NCBI RefSeq assembly: GCF_042652965.1
Contig: NZ_JBHSHL010000042.1
Span: forward strand, 1 to 64,000
Reading direction: 5' to 3'
Source: Filifactor villosus
GTDB taxonomy: Bacteria > Bacillota > Clostridia > Peptostreptococcales > Filifactoraceae
Length of the DNA stretch: 64,000 nucleotides
Position 1 is the first letter of the stretch, and every line of letters begins with the position of its first letter. Under the pieces are notes generated by a model. It had not been told where the DNA came from, made no database searches, and saw nothing but the letters and a program-made list of their open reading frames with translations. Shown in pieces: positions 16,368 to 24,448 of this stretch. Made by a program: the position numbers and the translations under genes.

Positions 16368-16994
16368 ATGGAATATAAGAAATTTTCGGAGAATAGGTAT
16401 GACATCAACAGCTACCTTTTCTTTGACAAAAACACGGGGTTCGCGGCAGTGATCGATCCGGGGATCAATTCAAAGGCCTTGATCACATTTATGGAAGAAA
16501 ACAACTTGAATCTGTCGATGATCCTGCTCACTCACGGGCATGTCGATCATATCTTGGAGATTCCCGTGCTGTTGGCAAAGTACGATGCAAAGATCTATGC
16601 GCATCAGGAGGAAAAAACTCTGTTGGCGGATGCGAGTAAGAACCTTTCGGCAGCGATGGGACCCGCCAAGTTGGAGCTGGACGCCGACTACTATCTGGCG
16701 GATGGAGACAGTGTTCGGTTGGAAGACCTTGAGCTCAAGGTGCTTCATACTCCGGGGCACACCAAGGGAGGGATCTGTTTTTACAGCGAGACCGATATTT
16801 TCACGGGAGACACCTTGTTTCGCGGCTCGATCGGCAGGACCGACTTATACAGTGGAAACTATGACGAAATGCTCAATTCTCTTGTAAAGCTCTCCAAGCT
16901 GGATAGAAACTTGAAAGTATTTCCGGGACATGGAGGAAGCTCGACCCTCCAAAGAGAAGTGGATACAAACCCTTTCTACAGGGGATTGATATAA
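16368..16994 (+). CDS. MBL-fold metallo-hydrolase (YqgX/glyoxalase II-like)
   Basis: A 208-aa metallo-beta-lactamase fold hydrolase. The metal site is THGHVDH (about residue 58), with HTPGHTKGG, the bridging aspartate in IFTGDTLF, and PGHGG near the C-terminus. The family hydrolyses thioesters such as S-lactoyl-thiols, but the natural substrate here is not certain. The ATG at 16368 has GGAGG 5 nt before it. Upstream in-frame starts (16347, 16356) overlap that RBS or the repeat end. It sits 16 nt before aspS, in the usual rel-dtd-MBL series. Confidence 0.9.
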   Translation: MEYKKFSENRYDINSYLFFDKNTGFAAVIDPGINSKALITFMEENNLNLSMILLTHGHVDHILEIPVLLAKYDAKIYAHQEEKTLLADASKNLSAAMGPAKLELDADYYLADGDSVRLEDLELKVLHTPGHTKGGICFYSETDIFTGDTLFRGSIGRTDLYSGNYDEMLNSLVKLSKLDRNLKVFPGHGGSSTLQREVDTNPFYRGLI

Positions 16995-17010
16995 GAATAG
17001 GAGGAAGAAC

Positions 17011-18789
17011 ATGGATACCATTCACGGATTGAAAAGAACCAATTACTGTAATGATCTGAATATGGATTTTGTTGACAAAGAAGTGACCTTGATGGGTTGG
17101 GTGCAGAGGGCCAGAGACCTCGGAGGGCTCTTGTTTATCGATTTGAGAGACAGGAGCGGACTGGTGCAGATCACCTTTGACGTCAATGATGACAAGACCT
17201 TGTTTGAAAAATCGAAGGAAGTGGGCTCCGAATATGTCATTGCCGTTCGCGGAAAGGTCAGGGAGAGGAGTGCGAAGAACCCCAACCTTGCAACCGGAGA
17301 CATCGAAGTCGTTGCAACCGAACTCAGGATCTTGAACGGGGCAAAGACACCCCCGATCTACATCAAAGATGACGACACCGTATCCGAAGAACTTAGACTG
17401 AAATATCGTTATCTCGACCTTAGAAAACCCAAGATGCAGTATAACTTTATGATGAGACACAAGGTCATGCAGGCGGTTCGTAACTTTCTGTCGAGCGAAG
17501 GCTTCCTGGAGATCGAGACCCCCATTCTGACCAAGCCCACTCCCGAAGGAGCGAGGGACTACCTTGTGCCCAGTCGTGTCAACAAGGGACACTTCTACGC
17601 CCTGCCTCAGTCTCCTCAATTGTTCAAGCAATTGCTTATGACATCGGGGATGGACAGATACTTCCAGATTGCCAAATGCTTCCGTGACGAAGACCTTCGT
17701 GCGGACAGACAGCCGGAGTTTACCCAGATAGACTGTGAGATGTCCTTTGTGGAGATCGATGATGTCTTGGATGTGACCGAGAGGTTGATGCAGAAGGTAT
17801 TCAAGGATGTTCTCGATGTCGATATCAACCTTCCTCTGAAGAGGATGACTTGGCAGGAAGCGATGGATCGATACGGCTCCGACAAGCCCGACATTCGTTT
17901 CGGCTTTGAGATCAACGATGTGTCCGAGGTGGTAAAAGACAGCGGATTCAAAGTGTTTGAAGAAGCTCTGACGGCAGGCGGGACTGTAAGAGGGATCAAC
18001 CTGAATGCGGTAGAAGAACAGTTCTCCAGGAAGGCGATCGATGCCCTCGGAGAAGTAGCCAAACTTTACGGAGCAAAGGGCTTGGCTTGGATCCGAATCA
18101 ATAAGGAAGGAATCAACTCGCCAATCGCCAAATTCCTGTCCGAAGACTGTATGAAGGACCTCATCGAGAAGATGGGAGGAAAGGAAGGAGACCTTCTCGT
18201 CTTCGTTGCGGACAAAACCTCCGTTGCACTCAACGCGCTCGGACATATCCGTCTGGAAGCGGCGAAGAAACTTGACATCATCAACAAGGACGAATTTTCC
18301 TTCCTCTACGTGGTCAAGTTCCCCTTGTATGAGTTCGACGAAGAAAACGGACGCTATGTGGCGGCCCACCATCCGTTTACGGCTCCTGTCGATGAAGATA
18401 TGGATATGTTCGACACCACGCCCGAGAAAATGCACGCGAAGGCCTACGACATCGTGCTGAACGGTGTCGAGCTCGGAGGCGGAAGTATCCGTATCCACAC
18501 TAAGGAAGTACAGGACAAGATGTTTCAGGTACTCGGATTTACACAGGAAGAAGCGGAGGAAAAATTCGGTTTCCTTCTCAATGCCTTCCAATACGGAACG
18601 CCTCCTCACGGCGGGATCGCCTTCGGCCTTGACAGGATGTTGATGCTGATGCTCAAGAGAGACAGCATCCGTGAAGTGATCGCCTTCCCGAAAAATCAAA
18701 ATGCGATCTGCCCCTTGACCGATGCTCCTGCAGTTGCAGATGAAAAGGCCTTGGATGAATTGGGAGTTGCCGTGGTTAAAGAAAAATAA
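17011..18789 (+). CDS. aspS: Aspartyl-tRNA synthetase (bacterial type)
   Basis: A 592-aa class II synthetase. The N-terminal OB-fold anticodon-binding domain (VTLMGWVQRARDLGGLLFIDLRDRSG) is followed by class II motif 2 (FRDEDLRADRQPEFTQID), the bacterial GAD insertion domain (about residues 290-420) and motif 3 (GIAFGLDRM). RBS AGGAGGAAG. Unusual context: hisS, which normally sits between the metallo-hydrolase and aspS in Bacillota, is absent here. Confidence 0.95.
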   Translation: MDTIHGLKRTNYCNDLNMDFVDKEVTLMGWVQRARDLGGLLFIDLRDRSGLVQITFDVNDDKTLFEKSKEVGSEYVIAVRGKVRERSAKNPNLATGDIEVVATELRILNGAKTPPIYIKDDDTVSEELRLKYRYLDLRKPKMQYNFMMRHKVMQAVRNFLSSEGFLEIETPILTKPTPEGARDYLVPSRVNKGHFYALPQSPQLFKQLLMTSGMDRYFQIAKCFRDEDLRADRQPEFTQIDCEMSFVEIDDVLDVTERLMQKVFKDVLDVDINLPLKRMTWQEAMDRYGSDKPDIRFGFEINDVSEVVKDSGFKVFEEALTAGGTVRGINLNAVEEQFSRKAIDALGEVAKLYGAKGLAWIRINKEGINSPIAKFLSEDCMKDLIEKMGGKEGDLLVFVADKTSVALNALGHIRLEAAKKLDIINKDEFSFLYVVKFPLYEFDEENGRYVAAHHPFTAPVDEDMDMFDTTPEKMHAKAYDIVLNGVELGGGSIRIHTKEVQDKMFQVLGFTQEEAEEKFGFLLNAFQYGTPPHGGIAFGLDRMLMLMLKRDSIREVIAFPKNQNAICPLTDAPAVADEKALDELGVAVVKEK

Positions 18790-18800
18790 TACTGTTATGG

Positions 18801-18933
18801 AGATATCGCATAAATCAAAGAACAGAGAAAAACCGGTCTCATGCAAAGAGTAAAATTCTTGGAAGCGTTGCTTTCACAAGGTTTTTGATCTGTATAAAAC
18901 AAGAGCGAGATATGCCTTTATGCGGTATCTCTC
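18801..18933 (+). repeat. RepC, well-preserved copy
   Basis: Left end ATATCGCATAAATC, internal AGAGAAAAACCGGT...ATGCAAAG, right end TTTATGCGGTATCTCTC. The ends are near-perfect inverted repeats. It is the uninterrupted counterpart of the copy at 44389-44627. It lies 12 nt after the aspS stop. Nothing else is recognised between it and the thrS promoter at 19101. Confidence 0.8.
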
Positions 18934-19100
18934 TTATAATATCATTTTTAATATAAGCTGATGTTTCGAATTATGCACTGTTGGCTAAGAATAAAATGAA
19001 GACTGAACTCTACATTGCTTCCCTTGAAGTGGAAATAAAATTTTTATTTTAAGAAAATAACTTTTTTACTTCGGAGCTTTAATTTTCGTAGAAAATCATC

Positions 19101-19129
19101 TTGACAGAAGGGCAAAAAAGGACTATAAT
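19101..19129 (+). promoter_or_regulatory. Promoter of the thrS T-box leader
   Basis: Perfect TTGACA (19101-19106), 17 nt, perfect TATAAT (19124-19129). It lies immediately before the T-box leader. Confidence 0.9.
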
Positions 19130-19154
19130 CCATTGTAATTAAATATAAATGGCT

Positions 19155-19371
19155 TTGACGAAGAAGAGTAGCAGAAGATGTTTTGTTCAGAGAGGGAGTG
19201 GTCGGTGAAAACTCCTACAAAAGCTTTTGTGAAGACCGCCTTCCAGCCTTTCTCGACCGCGCAAGACCGCCTAAGAGATACGGGTATGCCCGTTACAGCT
19301 AAAAGAGTCCCAAATTGGGTGGAACCACGATATCATCGTCCCATGAGCAGTTTTGTTCGTGGGATTTTTTT
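19155..19371 (+). promoter_or_regulatory. T-box riboswitch (tRNA-Thr sensing) before thrS
   Basis: Typical order of T-box elements: an AGTAGCAG stem I base, AGAGAGGGAG distal-loop region with GGTGAAAA, a stem III hairpin ACGGG/CCCGT near 19280, then the T-box TGGGTGGAACCACG (19316-19329). The terminator is TCCCATGAGCA / TGTTCGTGGGA with a seven-T tail (19339-19371). The competing antiterminator would pair GGG and CGAT of the T-box arm with ATCG and CCC. Candidate Thr specifier ACC codons occur at 19235, 19256 and 19267; I cannot decide between them by eye. Uncharged tRNA-Thr should allow read-through into thrS, whose start lies 227 nt further on. Confidence 0.9.
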
Positions 19372-19597
19372 ATTTGGAAGTGGAAAGACAGATAAACTCC
19401 TGTACGAGCTTTGAGCTTTGTAAAAAACATCTAATACTCTTACCTGTCTAAATGGTTTATATCAATGGATTGTACTCCGCTGATACCGGGACGATTTTCG
19501 TCTCTGCGGGGAGGACGTTGTTGCGTTTCGATCAGGTCTCAGTACAAAATATGTTTTGGTAAATCGGGAGAATAAAAAAGAAAAAGGAGGAATCACC

Positions 19598-21529
19598 ATG
19601 ATTCAAGTAGTATTGAAAGATGGAAGCAAGAAGGAATTTGAACACGGAGTAAAGGCGATAGAAGTTGCCTCCGCCTTGAGCGAAGGTTTGGCAAGGAGTG
19701 CGGTTGCAGCAAAGATCAACGGAGAGGTGAGGGATCTGACAGCTGAAGTTCCTGACGGCGCCAATGTGGAATTTTTGAAGTTTGAAGATGCGGAAGGAAA
19801 GGATGTGTTTTGGCATACTTCGACACATATCATGGCACAGGCGGTGAAGCGTCTTTTTCCCGACGCGAGATTCGGGATAGGTCCCGCTTTGGACAACGGT
19901 TATTACTACGACATCGATCTGGAGCATAAACTCACTGCCGAAGACTTGGAAGCGATTGAGAAGGAAATGAAGAACATCGTAAAAGAAGACCTTCAGATCA
20001 GACGATTCGAACTTCCGCCGGCGGAAGCTAAAAAACTGATGGAAGACAGAGGCGAGATCTATAAGGTAGAGTTGATTGCGGACATCGAGGACAGGGGAGA
20101 AAACATTTCTTTCTACGAGCAGGGAGAGTATGTGGATCTGTGCAGCGGTCCCCACCTTCCCAGTACAAAGAAAGTCAAGGCCTTCAAGGTGATGAGCGTA
20201 GCGGGAGCCTACTGGAGAGGGGACCAGGCAAATAAACAACTACAAAGATTGTACGGAATCTCGTTTGAAAAGAAAAAAGAGTTGGATGATTATTTGAATT
20301 TCTTGGAAGAGGCTAAGCGAAGAGACCATCGAAAGATAGGAAAAGAGTTGGGCTTGTTCACTCTTATGGAAGAAGGTCCGGGTTTCCCGTTCTTCCTGCC
20401 CAAGGGCACTGTTCTTAAAAATGAATTGATGAAGTATTGGAGGGAGATCCACTATAAGGACGGCTATGTGGAGATCGAAACCCCCATCATTTTGAGCAGA
20501 CAGCTTTGGGAGACTTCGGGTCACTGGTTCCACTACAAGGAGAATATGTACACCGTTCAAATCGACGAACAGGATTTTGCAATCAAACCGATGAACTGTC
20601 CCGGCTGTATGTTGACTTACAAGACGGAAATGCGTTCTTACAAGGACTTCCCGATAAAGATGGGGGAAGTGGGAAGAGTTCATCGTCACGAGCTTTCCGG
20701 AGCTCTTCACGGCTTGATGAGAGTCCGTGCCTTCACTCAGGACGATGCGCATATCTTTATGTTGGAGAGTCAGATCAAGGACGAGATCAAAGGAGTTGCG
20801 AAACTTATCGATGAGGTCTATAAGAAGTTCGGTTTCAGCTACCACGTGGAGCTCTCGACGAGACCCGAGGACTTTATGGGCGAGATCGAGCAGTGGGATC
20901 AGGCAGAAGCTTCTTTAAAAGAAGCTCTGGATGAATTGGGTCTTCCCTATATCATCAATGAGGGAGACGGAGCCTTCTACGGTCCCAAGATCGACTTCCA
21001 CTTGAACGACTGCATCGGAAGGACTTGGCAGTGCGGAACCATTCAGTTGGATTACCAGTTGCCTGAACGTTTTGATTTGACCTATGTCGGTCAGGACGGA
21101 GAAAAACACAGACCGATCATGATCCACCGCGTCGCTTTTGGAAGTATCGAACGATTTATAGGAATTTTGATCGAGCACTATGAAGGAAAGTTCCCCGTAT
21201 GGCTATCGCCTGTCCAAGTGAAAATTTTGCCGATTTCCGATAAATATATGGACTATTGCAAGGAAGTATATGATATACTCTATAGTAAGGGTATCCGTGT
21301 CGAACTGGATGACAGGGCGGAAAAAATCGGATACAAGATAAGGGAAGCGCAACTTCAAAAAATACCTTATATGTTGGTCCTTGGAGAAAAAGAAGTACAG
21401 GATAGTGTGATATCCGTTCGTTCGAGAGATGACGGAGAACTGGGGCAGATGAAGTTGGATGATTTCCTATCTAAGATCGTTGAAGAGATAGAAGAAAGAC
21501 GCAACTCTATCAAAAAAGAAGAAGAATAG
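19598..21529 (+). CDS. thrS: Threonyl-tRNA synthetase
   Basis: A 643-aa class II synthetase with an N-terminal TGS domain (residues 1-60), the editing domain (HTSTHIMAQAVKRLFPDA and the YVDLCSGPHLPST motif), a catalytic core with MNCPGCM zinc/threonine site, motif 2 GRVHRHELSGALHGLMRVR, and a C-terminal anticodon-binding domain. ATG at 19598 with AAAGGAGG 7 nt upstream; an earlier in-frame candidate at 19556 lacks an RBS. Regulated by the upstream T-box. Confidence 0.97.
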   Translation: MIQVVLKDGSKKEFEHGVKAIEVASALSEGLARSAVAAKINGEVRDLTAEVPDGANVEFLKFEDAEGKDVFWHTSTHIMAQAVKRLFPDARFGIGPALDNGYYYDIDLEHKLTAEDLEAIEKEMKNIVKEDLQIRRFELPPAEAKKLMEDRGEIYKVELIADIEDRGENISFYEQGEYVDLCSGPHLPSTKKVKAFKVMSVAGAYWRGDQANKQLQRLYGISFEKKKELDDYLNFLEEAKRRDHRKIGKELGLFTLMEEGPGFPFFLPKGTVLKNELMKYWREIHYKDGYVEIETPIILSRQLWETSGHWFHYKENMYTVQIDEQDFAIKPMNCPGCMLTYKTEMRSYKDFPIKMGEVGRVHRHELSGALHGLMRVRAFTQDDAHIFMLESQIKDEIKGVAKLIDEVYKKFGFSYHVELSTRPEDFMGEIEQWDQAEASLKEALDELGLPYIINEGDGAFYGPKIDFHLNDCIGRTWQCGTIQLDYQLPERFDLTYVGQDGEKHRPIMIHRVAFGSIERFIGILIEHYEGKFPVWLSPVQVKILPISDKYMDYCKEVYDILYSKGIRVELDDRAEKIGYKIREAQLQKIPYMLVLGEKEVQDSVISVRSRDDGELGQMKLDDFLSKIVEEIEERRNSIKKEEE

Positions 21530-21584
21530 TCGGAACACGGATCTGCATTTCAGGCTTATTCTTCCGTCAGAAAGGATGGTATTC

Positions 21585-22346
21585 ATGATCAAGTTGTGCG
21601 AGGAGATACTGCTGAACTCCGATCCTTCTGTTGCAGATTTGTTTGAAAACGACTTCCTCATAAAAATGCTCTCGAACCAACATCCGTGTATGATCCATGC
21701 CATAGGTGATAAGAAGACCTCCCTTGCAGACAGGATCGAGTATATCGAGGGTCTGCTCTCGAAAAAAAGAAGGAAGCCCGTTTACCGTATCCTCTACACG
21801 GAGGAATATCGGATGCTTGACGAAGAACTGTTCAAGCAGGGTTATGAGAAGGTTAATGAGGGTTCGGTCAAATATATGGACATCCGTAAGATCCAAAAAG
21901 AACTCTTCACCTTTGCCACCTTCATCCAGAACGGAGTCTTTGCCGAATCGTCTCTGGAATCTTTCTGGGTGGACAGGTATAGGGAGTTTCACGGGATGAA
22001 GGCGGAGCAGTTAAACATCTTTGTTGACAATATGAGACGCTCGCAGGAGGATTTTTATTACTTTACTCTGATGCAGCAAAATACGATGATAGGGCTTGCC
22101 TATGCGGCCATGGACAGGGGGATCTTCGCCATCCGTGACGTAGTCGTGGCACCTCGGTATCAAGGTCTGTCCTATGGCAGAAGATTGGTCATGAGTATGC
22201 TCAGTTATGCCTTCAAAAATGAGATCGAGCATGTCATCATTCCCATTGATGTCGAGAACGAAGCGGCTAACAAGCTCTTCAACCGTATCGGTTTTGAAAA
22301 TGCCTATCACTATTGGCAGAGATATAAAAATATACTTGACAAGTAA
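21585..22346 (+). CDS. GNAT family N-acetyltransferase
   Basis: A 253-aa protein. The C-terminal 130 residues form a GNAT domain: IFAIRDVVVAPRYQGLSYGRRLVMSML is the acetyl-CoA pyrophosphate loop (R/Q-x-x-G-x-G/A variant), and NEAANKLFNRIGFE is the late motif. The N-terminal 110 residues are unassigned and may help substrate binding. The acceptor is unknown. Either the ATG at 21576 or the one at 21585 could be used; 21585 has better spacing from AGAAAGG. It lies 55 nt after thrS, probably cotranscribed. Its end holds the infC promoter. Confidence 0.85.
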   Translation: MIKLCEEILLNSDPSVADLFENDFLIKMLSNQHPCMIHAIGDKKTSLADRIEYIEGLLSKKRRKPVYRILYTEEYRMLDEELFKQGYEKVNEGSVKYMDIRKIQKELFTFATFIQNGVFAESSLESFWVDRYREFHGMKAEQLNIFVDNMRRSQEDFYYFTLMQQNTMIGLAYAAMDRGIFAIRDVVVAPRYQGLSYGRRLVMSMLSYAFKNEIEHVIIPIDVENEAANKLFNRIGFENAYHYWQRYKNILDK

Positions 22347-22364
22347 AACTACACATAGTACAAT
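22336..22364 (+). promoter_or_regulatory. Promoter of infC-rpmI-rplT
   Basis: TTGACA (22336-22341), 17 nt, TACAAT (22359-22364). It overlaps the last codons of the GNAT gene. Confidence 0.8.
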
Positions 22365-22498
22365 ATAGGAGTTAATCAAGCAGGGATATCCGTCTCTCAC
22401 CATACAACGAAAGTGTTCGTATGGTTCATATCTGGATTAGATTTCTTATTGTCTACTATGGATATAAGGCGGATTGCTATGCTGTCCGCCTTTTTTTG
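22365..22498 (+). promoter_or_regulatory. infC leader with attenuator (L20-leader type)
   Basis: A leader of about 130 nt ending in an intrinsic terminator: AGGCGGA (22467-22473), an 11-nt loop, TCCGCCT and a run of T to 22498, before the infC RBS. In Bacillota this position holds the ribosomal protein L20 leader, where L20 binding causes premature termination. Location and terminator are seen; L20 control is inferred from the family. Confidence 0.75.
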
Positions 22499-22536
22499 TG
22501 CGGCAAAATCGTAGTTTATATTGGAGGTGTATCGCT

Positions 22537-23046
22537 ATAAAAGAACAACAAATTAACGAAGCAATTCGTGATAAAGAAGTACGGTTGATTGGAGAAGACG
22601 GCGAGCAGTTAGGCATCATGTCATCCAGACAGGCGATGGAAATTGCCACAGCTAAAGAATTGGACCTGGTCAAAATCTCGCCCAATGCAAATCCGCCTGT
22701 ATGTAAGATCATGGATTACGGAAAGTATAAGTATGAATCGGCTAAGAGAGAGAAAGAATCAAAGAAGAAACAAAAAATTGTTGTCCTTAAAGAATTACGA
22801 CTTCGTCCCTTTGTAGAAGAAAACGACCTTAAGACAAAGGCGAAGATGGGATTGAAGTTCTTGGATAACGGAGACAAGCTGAAGGTGTCGGTGCGTTTCC
22901 GTGGAAGAGAATTGGGACATAAAGACATAGGATTCACTGTACTGGAAAAATTTGTTGAATTGATTCGAGAAAAAGGTACACCTGTTGACAAACCCAAAAT
23001 GGAAGGAAGCAATCTTGTCATCATGATTGAACCGAATAAAAAGTAA
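22537..23046 (+). CDS. infC: Translation initiation factor IF-3 (apparent AUA start)
   Basis: 169 aa. The IF-3 N-domain starts at KEQQINEAIRDKEVRLIG and the C-domain includes KTKAMGLKFLDNGDKLKVS and VRFRGRELGH. No ATG, GTG or TTG start fits. GGAGGTG (22523-22529) is followed 7 nt later by ATA AAA GAA CAA, so ATA at 22537 is the likely start. infC is known to use rare start codons (AUU and relatives), which IF-3 itself discriminates against, giving autoregulation. Upstream in-frame alternatives would put the RBS within the coding sequence and the terminator. Confidence 0.93.
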   Translation: MKEQQINEAIRDKEVRLIGEDGEQLGIMSSRQAMEIATAKELDLVKISPNANPPVCKIMDYGKYKYESAKREKESKKKQKIVVLKELRLRPFVEENDLKTKAKMGLKFLDNGDKLKVSVRFRGRELGHKDIGFTVLEKFVELIREKGTPVDKPKMEGSNLVIMIEPNKK

Positions 23047-23069
23047 AAATATCATAAGGAGGATACATC

Positions 23070-23267
23070 ATGCCAAAGATGAAAACCCATAGAGGTGCAG
23101 AAAAAAGATTTAAGATGACCGGTTCCGGGAAACTGAAAAGAGGAAAAGCTTACAAGAGCCACATCCTTACAAAGAAGACTGCTAAGAGAAAGAGAAACCT
23201 GAGACAGTCCGGCATTGTAACAAAAGGCGATCAGGATCGTATCTCGAGATTATTACCCTATCTATAA
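23070..23267 (+). CDS. rpmI: 50S ribosomal protein L35
   Basis: A 65-aa basic protein beginning MPKMKTHRGAEKRFKMTGSG, the L35 signature, with SHILTKKTAKRKRNLR in the middle. RBS AAGGAGG. Part of the infC-rpmI-rplT operon, 23 nt after infC. Confidence 0.98.
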   Translation: MPKMKTHRGAEKRFKMTGSGKLKRGKAYKSHILTKKTAKRKRNLRQSGIVTKGDQDRISRLLPYL

Positions 23268-23292
23268 AATTTAACTGTGAGGAGGATGTAAC

Positions 23293-23646
23293 GTGGCTAG
23301 AGTAAAAAAAGCGGTAAACGCGAAGAAAAAACATAAAAAAATATTGAAACTTGCAAAGGGATTCCGAGGAGCGAGATCCAAATCCTTTAGGCCTGCAAAT
23401 GAATTTGTAATGAAGGCATTGAGCCATGCTTATGTGGGAAGAAAACTCAAGAAGAGAGACTTCAGAAAGCTTTGGATCCAAAGGATCAATGCCGGAGCCA
23501 GAGCAAACGGCATGAGCTACAGCAAGTTTATTAACGGATTGAAAAAAGCGGGTATTACCTTGAACAGAAAAATGCTTTCTGAAATGGCGATTCATGATCC
23601 GCAAGGCTTTGCAGGTTTAGTTGAAGTTGCAAAAAAAGCGGCATAG
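23293..23646 (+). CDS. rplT: 50S ribosomal protein L20
   Basis: A 117-aa rRNA-binding protein needed for early 50S assembly, starting with GTG (MARVKKAVNAKKKHKKILKLAKGFRG) after GAGGAGG. The C-terminal globular part (SYSKFINGLKKAGITLNRKMLSEMA) binds 23S rRNA and, in related bacteria, the operon leader. Confidence 0.98.
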   Translation: MARVKKAVNAKKKHKKILKLAKGFRGARSKSFRPANEFVMKALSHAYVGRKLKKRDFRKLWIQRINAGARANGMSYSKFINGLKKAGITLNRKMLSEMAIHDPQGFAGLVEVAKKAA

Positions 23647-23650
23647 AGGA

Positions 23651-23688
23651 AAAGGTTGTTGTGATTTTATTCACAGCGACCTTTTTTT
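23651..23688 (+). terminator. Terminator of the infC operon
   Basis: AAGGTTGTTGTGA / TCACAGCGACCTT imperfect stem with a 6-nt loop, followed by a run of seven T. It lies 5 nt after the rplT stop. Confidence 0.85.
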
Positions 23689-23716
23689 ATTACACATTGT
23701 CGAAGAGGTTTGTTTA

Positions 23717-23940
23717 TACTATTCTCCGTTTGAAATGTCGGGTATGAAACATCTATCATTGCCAAAAAAACAATTTGATACTATTCTCCAATAAAAGCAT
23801 GGATATATCTGTTTTTTGACAACGAGAAGCTGTTTTATCTTCTATGGGTCATAGATTGTTTATATCCACAATTCAAAGGAATAATAGTATGAGGAGGATA
23901 TATTTCAAAGCGTTTAACCTGTCAATTTTAATAGATACAG
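23717..23940 (+). repeat. RepB copy 3, interrupted by a RepA
   Basis: Left half TACTATTCTCCGTTTGAAAT to CAATTT (23717-23776); the right half resumes after RepA with GAGGAGGATATATTTCAAAG and ends TTTTAATAGATACAG (23940). The halves align with the intact copy at 53238-53352, where the same place reads CTTGGAGGAGGGTATGC. Confidence 0.8.
23779..23889 (-). repeat. RepA nested in RepB
   Basis: Reverse-oriented RepA from TACTATTCTCCAATAAAAGC to GGAATAATAGTA, with CATGGATATATC and GTTTATATCCAC as inner inverted repeats. Its insertion into RepB is direct evidence of past mobility. Confidence 0.85.
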
Positions 23941-23972
23941 CATTAACGAGAACCTCTCGCTTGTGTAGCAGT

Positions 23973-24093
23973 TATACTACTATTCGCTGGAAGTGAAGTT
24001 ATATTTGCACCTGCAAACACAAAAGTTTGTTTTCTCGCCCGTGGGAATAAAGGGTGCCGGATGATATCCAAAAGTTCAAATAGATAATAGTAT
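23973..24093 (+). repeat. Diverged RepB-like element
   Basis: Bounded by TACTACTATTCGCTGGAAG and TTCAAATAGATAATAGTA. The ends match the RepA/RepB families but the interior differs. Confidence 0.55.
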
Positions 24094-24280
24094 AGCGGTA
24101 TTTTGTACTGTGAGGTGTTTTCTTAAGAGTAGGTATCGTTGCTCTTTAACCGGACTTGCGCGGTGAGAGGAATTGTGCGTGTATTGTTTTTTCGATGCGG
24201 AAGGATACATATCGCAACAAATCGAACATCGAAACTTTGAAAAATTAAAACGGAGAGCTTTTCAGTACATTTGTAATAAA

Positions 24281-24409
24281 AAGATTGTTGGTTTTTTCTT
24301 TATTTACACATTTAAAACAACAATCTTGACGAATAATTTTAGAAAAATGAAAAAATAATCATGGAAATTTTAAAATAACCTTGGAATATTTCTATGGTTA
24401 TCATATAAT
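24281..24409 (+). promoter_or_regulatory. crt-hbd-thl promoter with upstream inverted repeat
   Basis: TTGGAA (24381-24386), 17 nt, perfect TATAAT (24404-24409), 40 nt before crt. Further upstream a perfect 10-bp inverted repeat AAGATTGTTG (24281-24290) / CAACAATCTT (24318-24327) with a 27-nt spacer lies in AT-rich DNA. It could be a regulator site or the end of an unseen transcript. Nothing else is recognised in 24094-24448. Confidence 0.6.
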
Positions 24410-24448
24410 GAAAGGGTAAAGGAGAGAAGTTTGGAAAGGAGAGTAGCC

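Noticed and set aside
16873..18846. Long minus-strand open frame (about 657 codons) opposite aspS
   Set aside because: It is the mirror of a highly conserved synthetase gene, has no RBS, and its translation looks like antisense composition (rich in His, Phe, Val and Arg) without family motifs.
23717..24093. CRISPR array
   Set aside because: The repeats are 100-140 bp, dispersed, inverted or nested, and are not separated by regular unique spacers; no cas genes are present.
24173..24358. Small plus-strand open frame of 61 codons upstream of crt
   Set aside because: GTG start without RBS, AT-rich, spans the inverted repeat at 24281-24327.
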